A stretch of DNA of 64,000 nucleotides from Candidula unifasciata. Lineage: Eukaryota; Mollusca; Gastropoda; Stylommatophora; Geomitridae. Shown here piece after piece: positions 54,241 through 64,000 of the stretch (within the stretch, counting starts at the first letter, position 1; each line of letters starts with the position of its first letter). The DNA lies in NCBI GenBank assembly GCA_905116865.2, contig CAJHNH020000813.1:547001-611000 (forward strand). Reading direction: 5' to 3'. The translations under genes and the position numbers were made by a program. Below the pieces are notes generated by a model that made no database searches, was not told where the DNA came from, and saw nothing but the letters and a program-made list of their open reading frames with translations.

Positions 54241-55005
54241 ATGAGTTGAGTCAATAATTGACATCACAGCACTCGGGGCATTCCCATGCATGCTCCGTCC
54301 TCATCTTCAGCAGCCAGCGCAGAGTTCCAATACTGATGGTACCAGTCACAATCTGGTTAAATGTCTGTCTTGCCTTTCCTCTGAGTGTAGTGAGCCGGCC
54401 AGACCCTCTTGTTACACCCAGATACCTCATTCTCTCCAGACCTTCATAATCTTTACTCTACTGATTCCATTGCTTGTTCCCAAAGGGCCTTGACCACCTG
54501 CCTTGTCAATTCACAACCCAGTGGTGCGGATCCAGCCAGTCTGTCTGCCTGTTCATTACCCACCCTGTTGGCATAGCCTGGAGAAAAGATTCAAAGTATG
54601 CTCACCACCCATGACCTTTCCAGTGGAGCTAGCCACTCTGCTCGAAGCATCCCTGTCTTCACCTTTTTCAGCATGCTTTCAGAGTCTGTTACAATAATGA
54701 CATGTGTATGCATCTTGTTCTCTAGCCACCGCCTCCACCTCCATTCTCATGCTAGATGTTGTGGCGTCATATGCTAGGCTGTCTTGCACTAAAGATTTTT
54801 CTTTGGCTTTCGCTACGAACCCCAAGGCACTTCTCTTTTCTCTCAACACTGAACCATCTGTATTGATAATCAGATAACCTGGGTGTGAATTGTTGTGAAT
54901 CAACTGTTGGACTTCAAACTCCGTAGCACCCGCTGGACACTCTCTTGCATTGATGTTGACAGTGACATGAAGTGCTGACCATTCCAAAAGCAATGGCAAA
55001 TTACT
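54240..55005 (-). mobile_element. I-clade LINE, RNase H start to C-terminus
   Basis: ECPAGATEFEVQQLIHNNSH, IINTDGSVLREKRSALGFVA (RNase H start), AYDATTSSMRMEVEAV, stop, then VVKALWEQ and the [14 protein letters not shown] end in other frames. The best-preserved RNase H start of the family. Confidence 0.88.
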
Positions 55006-55014
55006 AAAAGTAAA

Positions 55015-55100
55015 TGCGCTTGGTAAAATCCTAAACGGCTAAAATATGCTGTGGTTGGTTCTGCAAACGTTCTGTAAAGGATACGCAGCTAACTTAAAAT
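55015..55100 (+). repeat. SINE family 2, 3' end
   Basis: TCTGTAAAGGATACGCAGC with GGTTGGTTCTGCAAACG. Confidence 0.6.
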
Positions 55101-57235
55101 TAATTTATGTAAATATGTTATATAAACATGCTGCTGTATATAAAATGTGGTAAAATTAATAACAAAAATATAATCGAAAGAAGGCTCACAAATCTGAACA
55201 TCATTCTTGCTTAACAAAATACAAGTACAGAAAGAAGAAGTCAAATCCAGTAAAACTTTGATTAACCATCACTTGTGTTAACCATCAACTTCTGTCATCC
55301 GTCATCTTCTAAAAAAAAAAAAAGGTTCACTTCTGAATCAAGAACCTATAATCTTGCCCCAAAATGGGACGCAATTTTTTCTGTCATTTTCAAGCCCCAC
55401 CCCAGCTGCAGTTGGGGGCCCAAATTAACGTAATGTTTAAACAGGGTTTCTGGGACTTGTAACAGGGTGATTTTCATCCGAATAATCACACTTTGTGTCA
55501 CCTGGGGGTGTACTGCTTGTTGTGGGGTCCTGGAGGGATTGAACATCACTCTCATCACCAAAAACCTACATCTAGCCACTCAGAAGTAGAAACAGTGTGT
55601 TATCAAAGTGCATCGACTGGTGTGAAATGCAAGAGGAAGTAATCGCAACACAGATCCAATTTCTGCGTAAGATACAGAACTTGCCAGAAAAAAGCCCTGT
55701 AGTAACGTCATTATCTACTGGTCATGACTGTGAATATTTCACCAAAGATTTACCGAGGATAAAATCCTGAGTGCTAAAAATTATATGGTTTAAAAAAACC
55801 ATCACTATATTATGAAATCCAACGCCTTTGGCAGCTTAAATTTGTGGACAGGCATCGGTCGAGGTTATTACTGCTGCTGAATACTGACTTGTAAATGAGG
55901 GAAAAGGTCAACTCAGTTAAGAAGTACGGTTAGTCAGCTTCTCAGTAAAACACAGTCACACATGATCAAATAAACGCTGTGGCTAGACACCTTCATCAGC
56001 ATACACAAAATGGGCAATGATACAACTATAGAACAGACCACATATAAAAAACTTGAATTTCTCAACGAAATCAACCTCTTGTTGAAATAATCCTCTTTCT
56101 TCAAAATGAAAGTTTACTGAAAGTACAGCCTCACTGAACAATTTACATTTGTCATGGACAGAAAATGGACTAGATATCAATCATACAGATAGGACAGGTG
56201 AAAGGTAGAGAGGTTACAATCAGGGAAAGTACCGCAAACATTTATTAGACTTTAACTTGCTACTGCAGGCTGTTATCATATATCATAACATGGCTCTTAG
56301 GGTCGTGGAGCTGTATCGATGGAAGCACTTAGATATAAAACCCACCATCTTTCCCTGTCTTCCACTCGATGAATAAGTGTATGGTAACTTAGTCCTGTCC
56401 ATGACTTAATGTAGTCATTTCAGGTTCTTCTTTGCCATCCTCTTCTTCGACAACCCCGAAATGTTCTTGCAGTACAGTCTTTGCAATCAAATCATGTCTC
56501 ACCACGTGCCTGAATGTTTCACCACTGCCAAGAGAGGCATAAAATTGATAATAGAAAACTCACTTCTGCAGTGGCTTCAACAAATATGGCTGGTGAATAG
56601 CCTAGATGCAACTGAAATGTGTCTTCTTCTTATATTCCTCTAGTTATCTCAGCAAAGTGTTAGGCGGAGTGGCGTTTCAGGATTTCTGCATGTGCCTTCA
56701 TACAGTGTCATTGCTGAAGCTACAGAGTTCACGCTTTGTGTGAAGCTCTCTGCCGATGGCTAGCTGCTATTCACTCAGAGACTGAGTCACTTCAGAAAAC
56801 CTGGAACAATTAAGTCAATCCTCACAAATTTAACTCTAATACAGTGTATAAGCTGATGTTCGTTTCTGTTAGGTTGTTATAGATTCAATCACTCCACTCT
56901 GTTGCATTTCTCTTCATCAGGCTATTTTTTCAACATGACTCTCTATGTGACTGTTACCTGGGCATTTTTATCAGATGGCAAAACCATTTCATCTACTGCT
57001 TATTAGTGAACCGCAAGACTAATTTTCTCTTTACTCTGTGCTCAATATGTTTCTTCAACTGGCTCTCTGTAGTAGTTGGTACCAGACCATTTTTTTTTAT
57101 CAGATGGCCTAAGCTTTGACTATTGCAGTTGAGGTACCAACACTGTCTTCCACAAAATGTTCCAAGTGCATTACATAAGAACAATAGATGTGTAGGGAAC
57201 AGCAATTCAAACCCGTGTGTGAAAATGTTCTCAGT
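55100..57235. other. Intergenic, mostly unrecognised
   Basis: Possible LINE-derived stretch around 56390-57000 on the minus strand, too decayed to place. No exon seen. Confidence 0.4.
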
Positions 57236-57239
57236 GCTT

Positions 57240-57560
57240 GTATTCACTGCTTTTGAAGGCCAGGTAGGACGTCACGATCTTGAAACCCAAGCCTCCCAAA
57301 CACGAGTGGATGAGTCACAGTTGCAGTGTGGACATGTATGGCAGGATGGGAGAGACTCAGCCACTACAGGATGCATGGGAGACCAAGAACCAGAAGCAGA
57401 CCTCACCCTAGGACGACCCAGAGTTCACTGGTAAAAAAAACATCAGAGTCCCTGACTGACAAAGAACTGGAAAGGATCAAAGCCAAAAAGAAAACTGCTG
57501 ACAGAAAAGTCTGGCGATCTCTCTGGCAAACCTCCACACCTCAAGGTAGAATAGGATAGA
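57240..57560 (+). mobile_element. LINE ORF2 C-terminal end
   Basis: HVWQDGRDSATTGC, LTLGRPRVHW, then in the next frame SLTDKELERIKAKKKTADRK and VWRSLWQTSTPQGRIG to a stop. Confidence 0.85.
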
Positions 57561-57790
57561 CTAAATAGAGTAAGTAATCCAACAGGGTAGTGGGTTTGTA
57601 ATTTTAGGACCAAAACGCTAGTACAGTCACCAAGAAGTCAGCAGATTAAGATTATCATTTTGTCTCCGACCAAAAGAAATCTCCATTACAGAAAGAAATC
57701 ATTACATTATCCAAAATTTAAATTTTTCCCCCAAATGAGAGTCATGCTTGTTCATCTTGCCGCTCCTCCATGCATAAACCACTATCACTT
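57560..57790. other. Unassigned
   Basis: No feature seen. Confidence 0.4.
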
Positions 57791-57796
57791 TAGAGC

Positions 57797-57945
57797 AGGG
57801 CTATTCAACTAAGTTTACTCAGGGGCTAAATTTGTATAAATTGGGATCGTTGCGCCGCAGGGGTCTGAGCCCTAGCATTGAAAGAGCTGTGATCCACGGG
57901 CCCCTTGCTAGGCCTTCGTGGGCCAGATTTGAATAGTCCCGCAAA
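57797..57945. mobile_element. hAT-like MITE fragment
   Basis: CAGGGCTATTCAACT at the left and TTTGAATAGTCCCG at the right form short inverted ends around a GC-rich middle. A partial relative is at 63525 (GAGCTATTCAACTGG). No clear target duplication. Confidence 0.55.
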
Positions 57946-58735
57946 AGGTATACACCATTACAACCCAAGTATTATTACAACATTGACTTTCATCTTAAAA
58001 CAATACAATGTAAAAACTTACCAGAAACCAAGAAATACTGTACAGTAGAACAAATAAACTGCTTTTCAAAATTAAGACCATTTACATATCCATACATATA
58101 AACAGACAAATCTACAAGGTGTTAAAAAATATGAATTATAACTCAAGAATAGTCATATTGTATTGTATAATCTTTCTGTAAAATACTGTAAAACTGTGTT
58201 ATCAAATGCAGCCATGCAAATCTGATATATACATATTTATATCAACAAACATAGATGTGAGTATCAAATTCTCTTCCAGTGAAGTGTCTTTGGTATTGAT
58301 TTCTTCCAACACTTAAATATTCTGAGAATGAAATTGGAACAAAACGCTTCATAAGTTTTGCATCTATTTAAAAATACATCATCCTTATCACATGCTCTAC
58401 TGACTAGAGTGGGTAATCATACTTTTCTCTATCTTGTGACCTCCAACAGTCGATATCAGTCAATACACTTCCATACCATGAAAAAAAAAGGCTGTAAAAA
58501 TCTGTTTTGATTATCTTCAACTATCTTTTTTCCATGAATCTTCCCTGTTGTCACAACATGTTCCTGTTTTCTTTTTCCCTCTTAAAATGTGGTTTATAAA
58601 AATGCTAACTGTCTTTAATGTTTGAGAAAAGTTGTCAATAAGTGAATGATGATGATGAATGATGAGCTATAAGATTCATAAAGTGTACTATTTCTGGTAA
58701 ACTTTAGATCAGGTAGGGTGATACTGTAGGCTGGG
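57946..58735. other. Downstream of the zinc-finger gene, AT-rich
   Basis: No gene or repeat recognised. Confidence 0.45.
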
Positions 58736-58744
58736 TAAGCATTA

Positions 58745-59230
58745 TCAACACTGCTTTATGGCTGTGCTGTGTAAGTAGTGAAGATGCAAACACAGCCATC
58801 TTGAAAAACATTTCCAAACATTTGGTCTTCTTTTTTGGCGTTCCCGAACTACATTTTCATACTTAAAGGTTTCTCTACTGCTGGAATGCCTTATGGCGTC
58901 AGGGCAGGAAGAGATCTCTGGAACGGGCCCTTCTGCTCGCTTCGTATAAAGAACTTTAGAGTGTGATATTTCTGTGGTCCATATTCTGCGTGGTCGACTT
59001 CTGGCTCTGTTACTGCTATATCTAAATAACACTACTCTCTTTGGTGCTCTGTCTGATGCCAATCTTGTTACATGGCTAAACCCTTTGATTTGTTGTCTAC
59101 CTATAAAGTTCAGTATTGGTTCTGTGTCGACTCTCCTGATTTCATCGTTCTTAAGTCGATTTTTCCTCATTACACCTAGCACAGTATATAAACATTTCAT
59201 TTCTTTGTGACTATTTTCCTTCTATCTTCT
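58745..59230 (-). mobile_element. LINE post-RT remnant
   Basis: MKCLYTVLGVMRKNRLKNDE, PILNFIGRQQIKGFSHVTRL, SRPRRIW on the minus strand; the same family as 2615. Confidence 0.8.
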
Positions 59231-59386
59231 GAAGACGGTGTCCATGTCTAACACTGATAGCATAGCACTGGTAAGAATACTGTGTTATTATTTATGCCAT
59301 ATAAGCCCTAATTCTGGAAAGATATTTTAAGGCATGAAAACTCAACTTATACGCCACAATTTATAATAAATACAAAAATTACACAT

Positions 59387-61602
59387 TTATTTTTCTGTAT
59401 GACTTTCTTTCTGAGCTTCTTTTGGACTTTCATGAGGAATTTCTTGACGATGTTTTTTCAGAAGCTCCTTGTGAGTTTCTTTATGCAAACGCAGAGCGCT
59501 CTTAAGTGGAAAATCAATGCCACAGACAAAACATTCATAGGTTTTAATTTCAGTATGTTTGAGTGCATGTGCCCTCAAGTGACTGTTCTGAACGAAACCT
59601 TTGCCACAGAGATCACACTTGAAAGGCTTATCCCCTGTATGCCTTCGTTTGTGCATATTTAATCTACATTTGTAGGAGAACACTAGACCACATATTTCAC
59701 ACTTGTACGGCTCTTCTCCCGTGTGCTTTATCTTGTGAGTCTTCAACTGACTAATCTGAGAGAATCCCAGGTTACAAACATCACATTTGTAGGGCTTCTC
59801 TCCAGTATGCACCCTTTTATGCTTGCTTAAGTCATCATTTTGGGCAAATCCAAAGCCACAAACATCACACTTGTACGGCTTCTCCCCTGTGTGTCGCCTC
59901 TTGTGCATCTTCAGTTTACAACTGTAAGGAAATCCGGCTCCACAAATATCGCACTCATAGGGCTTCTCGCCTGTGTGTTTCATTCGGTGTGACTTCAGAT
60001 GGCCACTCTGAGAAAATGCTAAGTCACAAATATCACACTTGTAAGGTTTTTCTCCGGTGTGCATTCTCTTGTGTTTATTGAAGTCACCAGTGCGCACAAA
60101 CTCCATACCACACTCGCCGCATTTGAACACATTTTCCCCAGAATGTTTCAATATATGTGACTTTAACTGGAAACTTAGTGAAAACTTGGCTCCGCACAGG
60201 TCACACTTGTAAGACTCCCCTCCTGTATGTTTGACCATATGTATTTTCAGGTGACCACTCTGAGAAAATCCAGCATTGCAGATACCACATTTGAAAGGCT
60301 TCTCTCCAGTGTGCTTAAATGAGTGTGTTTTCAACTGACTGCTTCTGGAAAACCCAATGCCACACAGATCACACTTAAAAGGCTTCTCTCCAGTGTGTTT
60401 TATCTTGTGCCTGTGTAAAGTACCATTTAGAGTGAAGCCCATCCCACACATATCACACTTGTAAGGCTTTTCTCCAGTGTGTTTCAGCTTGTGAGACTTC
60501 AGAAGTCCACTCTGGGCAAACCCAATGCCACAGAGGTCACACTTGAAAGGCTTTTCCCCTGTGTGTATGATCTTATGTGTTTTCAAGTGCCCACTCTGCG
60601 TAAACCCAGCCCCACAAATATCACATCGAAATGGTTTCTCTCCTGTATGCTTTCTTTTGTGAATCTTCAGCTTACAACTGTAAAAAAAACCTAAGCCGCA
60701 AATATCACACTTGTACGGCTCCTCTCCAGCGTGTTTAATTTTATGTCTATGCAGAATACTATAAAGCGTAAATCCGGCACCACATATATCACACTTATAT
60801 GGTCTTTCTCCTGAATGCTTCATTTTATGAGCTAAAAGAAGATTGCCTTGTACAAAGCCCATACCACATTCTTCACACTTGAAAGGCTTTTCACCTGTAT
60901 GTATTGTTTTATGTCTTTTTAAATGCCCGCTCTGAGAAAATCTAACGCCACAGTCGTCACATTTGTATGGTTTCTCTCCGGTATGTTTCCTCTGATGAAT
61001 CTTTAACCGGCAGCTGTATGAAAACTGGGCCCCACACTCCTCACATCTGTAAGGGTTATCTTCAGAATGTTTCTTTTCATGCCTTTGCAAGTTAAACTTT
61101 TTGGAGAACCTCATACCACAAATTTCACAGGCATGATTTTTCTCACCTTTATTTTTGTATTTGCGTTTCTCGTGATGCCTGTTTCCGCTCCAAGACCTTC
61201 TAGATTTTTCTGCTGCAGACGATTCCTCATCTGATAACATATCATCTGTTTTAATACCCGTCTCGTATCCTGTACTGCCATTTTTTGTACTGTGAATATA
61301 TGATCCTGTTTCAGAATCACTATTCACATCACTTTCTATCTCTACTTTAATTTCGCCATCAGCTTTAAAATCCATGTTTTTATAAGAATCCAGACCATTT
61401 GGTTTATCTTCGTACACAGCTGAATGGGCCTGCTCTTCTTCGTTTTCAGCAAACTCACTTGCTGTAACACCACGTGTTGTAACACCACTTGAGTCACCAA
61501 AGGTAACCTTGCAGTTGTAAATGTGTTTCACTGAGGTAGTGTCTCTTTCCGACGAGTCATTGTGATCTAAGAAGTGGGAGCCCTGTTTGAGGCCCAGAGA
61601 AT
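59387..61602 (-). CDS. Zinc-finger gene, last exon (all 20 fingers)
   Basis: The acceptor TATTTTTCAG ends at 61603; the first codon is completed by one base of the preceding exon. Fingers run from about 61135 (HACEICGMRF) to about 59471 (YECFVCGIDF). The frame also opens further upstream into the intron, but that extension lacks a start and is cut by the acceptor. Confidence 0.95.
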
Positions 61603-62246
61603 CTGAAAAATATTGAAACAATAATTTTATTTGTATTGGTTTTTTCTTTAAATAGTGTTCGTCCCAACAATAAAGGCTGGCTGCAGCGCCCCCACTGTCT
61701 TTGGGAATATTATGTGTCGAGACCCTAATTCCTTACACAAAGTGACTTTCATATTACTGCCTGAATGCCACAACATAATGACATAAAATAAAGTGAAAGT
61801 GAGGGGTCCTTTCCATGCCTGAGAAGCATCTGCAATACTAAGCTAGTTTCATATTGTCTAGATCAGTGTTCTTCAACCGCTGGGCCATGGCCCACCAGCA
61901 TGAAGACCATAGTTTCTGTTCATCTTGAACCCCCACGGTTGCTATTCAGATAAAAAGGTCATTTTTACAGGAAGAAAGAGTTATTATTGTTTTAATGTTG
62001 TGTATGATGTCGCTTTAATATTGAGTATGCAGTTTTAATGTCGTGTATGTTGCTTTAATATTGTGCATGGTGTTTTAATGAACGTTATATATATTAGTAC
62101 AATGCTGTCTGATCACACCTGCATTACTCACCTGAAACATCCCTAAAAAAACCAGACTGTTCCCTTGCAATATTTTCTAACATTTTCTTCTTAAAGTTTT
62201 TATTTGAGCTGTTGTGTATTGGTGTGCCAGCATTGTTAAAGCATGC
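59387..62246 (-). CDS. C2H2 zinc-finger protein with 20 fingers, 5' end not found
   Basis: Probable nuclear DNA-binding regulator. Two exons join in frame: 62132-62246 and 59387-61602, giving 776 codons before the TAA stop. After a 157-residue acidic, Ser-rich stretch (KVEIESDVNSDSE) and a basic segment (HHEKRKYKNK) come 20 C2H2 fingers with mostly TGEKP-type linkers, then a short KES/HTEK tail. All zinc-binding Cys and His residues that I checked are intact, so the gene looks functional. No KRAB, BTB or SCAN domain is visible, though the first exon is missing. An ATG inside the upstream exon (MLENIAREQSG) could be the start. The orthologue cannot be named, because such arrays evolve fast. 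Confidence 0.93.
61870..61985. mobile_element. hAT-type terminal sequence, fragment
   Basis: CAGTGTTCTTCAACCGCTGG resembles the end motif of many Charlie-type hAT elements. Lies in the zinc-finger gene's intron. Confidence 0.45.
62132..62246 (-). CDS. Zinc-finger gene, upstream exon
   Basis: 115 bases between acceptor TTTCTGTTGCAG and donor GTGAGT. It encodes ACFNNAGTPIHNSS to QSGFFRDVS and ends in phase 1, which fits the next exon. Its frame has no start before MLEN, so either an exon lies further upstream or translation starts inside it. Confidence 0.75.
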
Positions 62247-62424
62247 CTGCAACAGAAACAACAACATTATGAATTTCTCAGCAAGTGAAACATGAAATAT
62301 CTTCACAAGCAAAATACAAATCAAATTCTGCATCATATTGTGTACCAGAGCCTACAAGGCAACAACAGAATTAGCAATACTGTAACCTACCAACACAAGA
62401 AGGTAAAGTTTTTTGGTCATATCT

Positions 62425-62700
62425 TCTTCTTCATCGGTTGTAAACTCTGACGGAAAGTTCTGGCTGTTTGTTCACCCCTGGACTCTGGTCTTGTGCCAGA
62501 AACTGAGTGTTGCATGCATATCTGTTTTACAGATCTGACTGAATACAGACTGATGGTTCATTACCTCTTAGTTAGATGTACTCCAACTCTAAAGGAAGCT
62601 CCAAGTTTTCAACTCTTACAACATGCTTTAATGGCAGGCAATCTATTTGTGTTTTCCCCACAATGGGGCTCCAAAACCCACATGGGGACCTAGCTTATAC
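62425..62700 (-). repeat. AAG-tailed poly-C SINE, subfamily A, full length
   Basis: CATCGGTTGTAAACTCTGAC, GCATATCTGTTTTACAGATC, CTCCAACTCTAAAGGAAGC, CACAATGGGGCTCC. Confidence 0.75.
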
Positions 62701-62870
62701 AATGAGAAGGAGAAAAGTGGAGTACACTGTGATGGTTGGAAAGCTGGAGGAGAGGGGAACAAGGAGCAGAGGCAGACCAAGAGAGAAGATGCTGGCCCGT
62801 TTGACATCATGGCATGGAATATGGTCTGTGTCAGAAATGAATGAAAATACTTGAGACAGAAAGCTCTGGA
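62690..62870 (+). mobile_element. LINE C-terminal remnant
   Basis: RRRKVEYTVMVGKLEERGTR, SRGRPREKMLARLTSWHGIW; open through this segment. Confidence 0.8.
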
Positions 62871-62884
62871 TCACTAATGAAGGC

Positions 62885-63115
62885 AAAGTAAAGGACCCTT
62901 TTCCGTGCCTTCAGGTATGTAGGGCCAGACTACAATCAGCACTCAGTGGGTGAATATCCTGCTGGTCACCATCGCTTCCAAGGACTTTAGTGGTACCAAT
63001 TTAGAGCTGGGTCAACCTGGGACAGAAGGTATTTAAAAAAACAGCCAGCTTCGCCAGGACTTGAACCCATGTATCTGTCAGCACTCAATGGCACAGGCTG
63101 GCTTAGTGGTTATGT
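62885..63115 (-). repeat. SINE family 3
   Basis: GGACCCTTTTCCGTGCC at the left, a tRNA-like head (GCCAGGACTTGAACCCATG, the inverse of a B box) at the right. Confidence 0.7.
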
Positions 63116-63184
63116 ACTGCCTGCCAAGACAATGATGTGTTTCAAGATGAAAGCAACGGTACAATTATTCTTTTCCCCTTGCAG

Positions 63185-63310
63185 TATTCACTGGCCACCT
63201 ATGGTTTTACTGGGTAATTTTACAATCAGTAGTTTGCCTTTTCATTGTCACAGTTAACGTAAAGTAGTCTGCTGTCAAATCGTCTATAGTTGAATCAAAC
63301 CAGGCATTTC
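63185..63310 (-). repeat. SINE family 2, partial
   Basis: TGGTTTTACTGGGTAATTTT, CAATCAGTAGTTTGCC. Confidence 0.5.
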
Positions 63311-63365
63311 AGAATTATGAACCCTATTTATAACCCCGATCCACAGACCATTAAAAAAACATACC

Positions 63366-63424
63366 AGCAAAATTCTTCTCCCTGAGCAGTCTTGTCAGCG
63401 AGTCTTCACACTCTTCATCAATGG
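63366..63424 (-). CDS. Candidate exon, gene unknown
   Basis: An open stretch IDEECEDSLTRLLREKNFAG ends at a good GTATGT donor, with an AG acceptor nearby. Its phase-1 end does not fit the zinc-finger exon at 62246 directly, so a further exon or another gene is needed. This may be chance. Confidence 0.25.
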
Positions 63425-63524
63425 CTTACTGAGGTTGGGTGACTAGGTCCCCTTCTCAACATCATTCCTTGATAGGCACTTTTTTAAAAACAATATGTGA
63501 TAGCCATTTCAAGATGCTATACAG

Positions 63525-63620
63525 CAGAGCTATTCAACTGGCGACATACGGACAAAATGTGGCCGAAGGAAGCCTAGCAAGTGGATTTTAGATGCATTTA
63601 CAAGGTGTGTTTCATTTCTT
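63525..63620. mobile_element. hAT-like MITE fragment
   Basis: CAGAGCTATTCAACTGGCG and GAAGCCTAGCAAG are related to 57797. Confidence 0.4.
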
Positions 63621-63884
63621 TCTATGTAGAATAGCGGGGGGAAAATGATATAATAAATTAAATATTTGACTACAGGTGGTCGTGAAGTGACACTGACAAC
63701 AGAGGCGTCCCCAGTTGTGACAAATGTTACTGCAGGCAGCAACACGTATTTGAACAGCAAAAGCAGCCACGGACGCCAATGTTGGGTAAACATACCAACA
63801 TAACTTCGACTTGTGCTATCTGGGTTAAGGTTTGTTCACTGAGAAAGATATTGTACCCAATGACTATAGAACAAGATGCGAATC

Positions 63885-64000
63885 ATTGCCAGTTATTGTG
63901 TATTTATGATCTTTCTCTGCTGGGGCTAGGCCTGTGGCCCTTGACGATCCCCGTTTTCAAAATGTTGGCCCCTGAGTAAATCTAGCTGCATAGCCCTGCC
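63885..64000 (+). repeat. Dispersed repeat shared with 4655
   Basis: ATGATCTTTCTCTGCTGGGG, CCCTTGACGATCCCCG, GCATAGCCCTGCC; cut by the window end. Confidence 0.7.

Noticed and set aside
1..64000. Bacterial contamination or horizontally acquired operon
   Set aside because: Genes are spliced and scattered, and the repeats are eukaryotic throughout.

Overview
This is a stretch of an intron-rich animal genome, most likely a mollusc and probably a gastropod. The assignment is inferred from three spliced animal genes and from a dense mix of non-LTR retrotransposon remnants, tRNA-derived SINEs and poly-C/poly-G tracts; no taxon marker was tested. I see no bacterial operon, CRISPR array, rRNA gene or intact tRNA gene.

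Host genes. Three protein-coding genes can be assembled from exons whose splice sites and phases agree, and all three lie on the minus strand. (1) About 0.9-21.2 kb: an orthologue of CCM2 (malcavernin), nine coding exons from the start codon through the PTB domain to the edge of the C-terminal harmonin-homology domain, which runs off the left end. Most exons are under 160 bases, so no long ORF reveals the gene. (2) 31.2-39.1 kb: a complete four-exon deoxyhypusine hydroxylase (DOHH), 313 codons, with all four catalytic His-Glu pairs. (3) 59.4-62.2 kb: a C2H2 zinc-finger gene with 20 tandem fingers in its last exon and one upstream exon; its 5' end was not found.

Everything else is introns and intergenic DNA filled with repeats. 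CCM2 introns hold a Merlin-like element with 109-base inverted ends, an 8-bp target duplication and telomere-like repeats inside (19.5-20.5 kb), an I-clade LINE fragment (16-17.1 kb), a 3-kb satellite of about 58 copies of a 52-bp unit (9.9-12.96 kb), a hAT element (8.9-9.7 kb) and a 58/50-bp tandem array (6.8-7.5 kb). Between CCM2 and DOHH lie a second hAT copy (22.7-23.7 kb), a LINE carrying an in-frame 18-codon tandem duplication (23.7-25.3 kb) and several SINEs and LINE tails. Between DOHH and the zinc-finger gene are four long-hairpin MITEs clustered in 2.2 kb (39.6-41.8 kb), a pair of inverted repeats about 540 bp long, an R2-type retrotransposon endonuclease remnant (43.1-44.1 kb), a poly-G minisatellite (45.5-46.8 kb) and a 178-bp triplication (52 kb).

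The genes do not form one pathway: CCM2 is a junction/kinase-signalling scaffold, DOHH makes hypusine in eIF5A, and the zinc-finger protein is a probable DNA-binding regulator. The main interest lies in the transposon biology. I did not find a convincing new host system.
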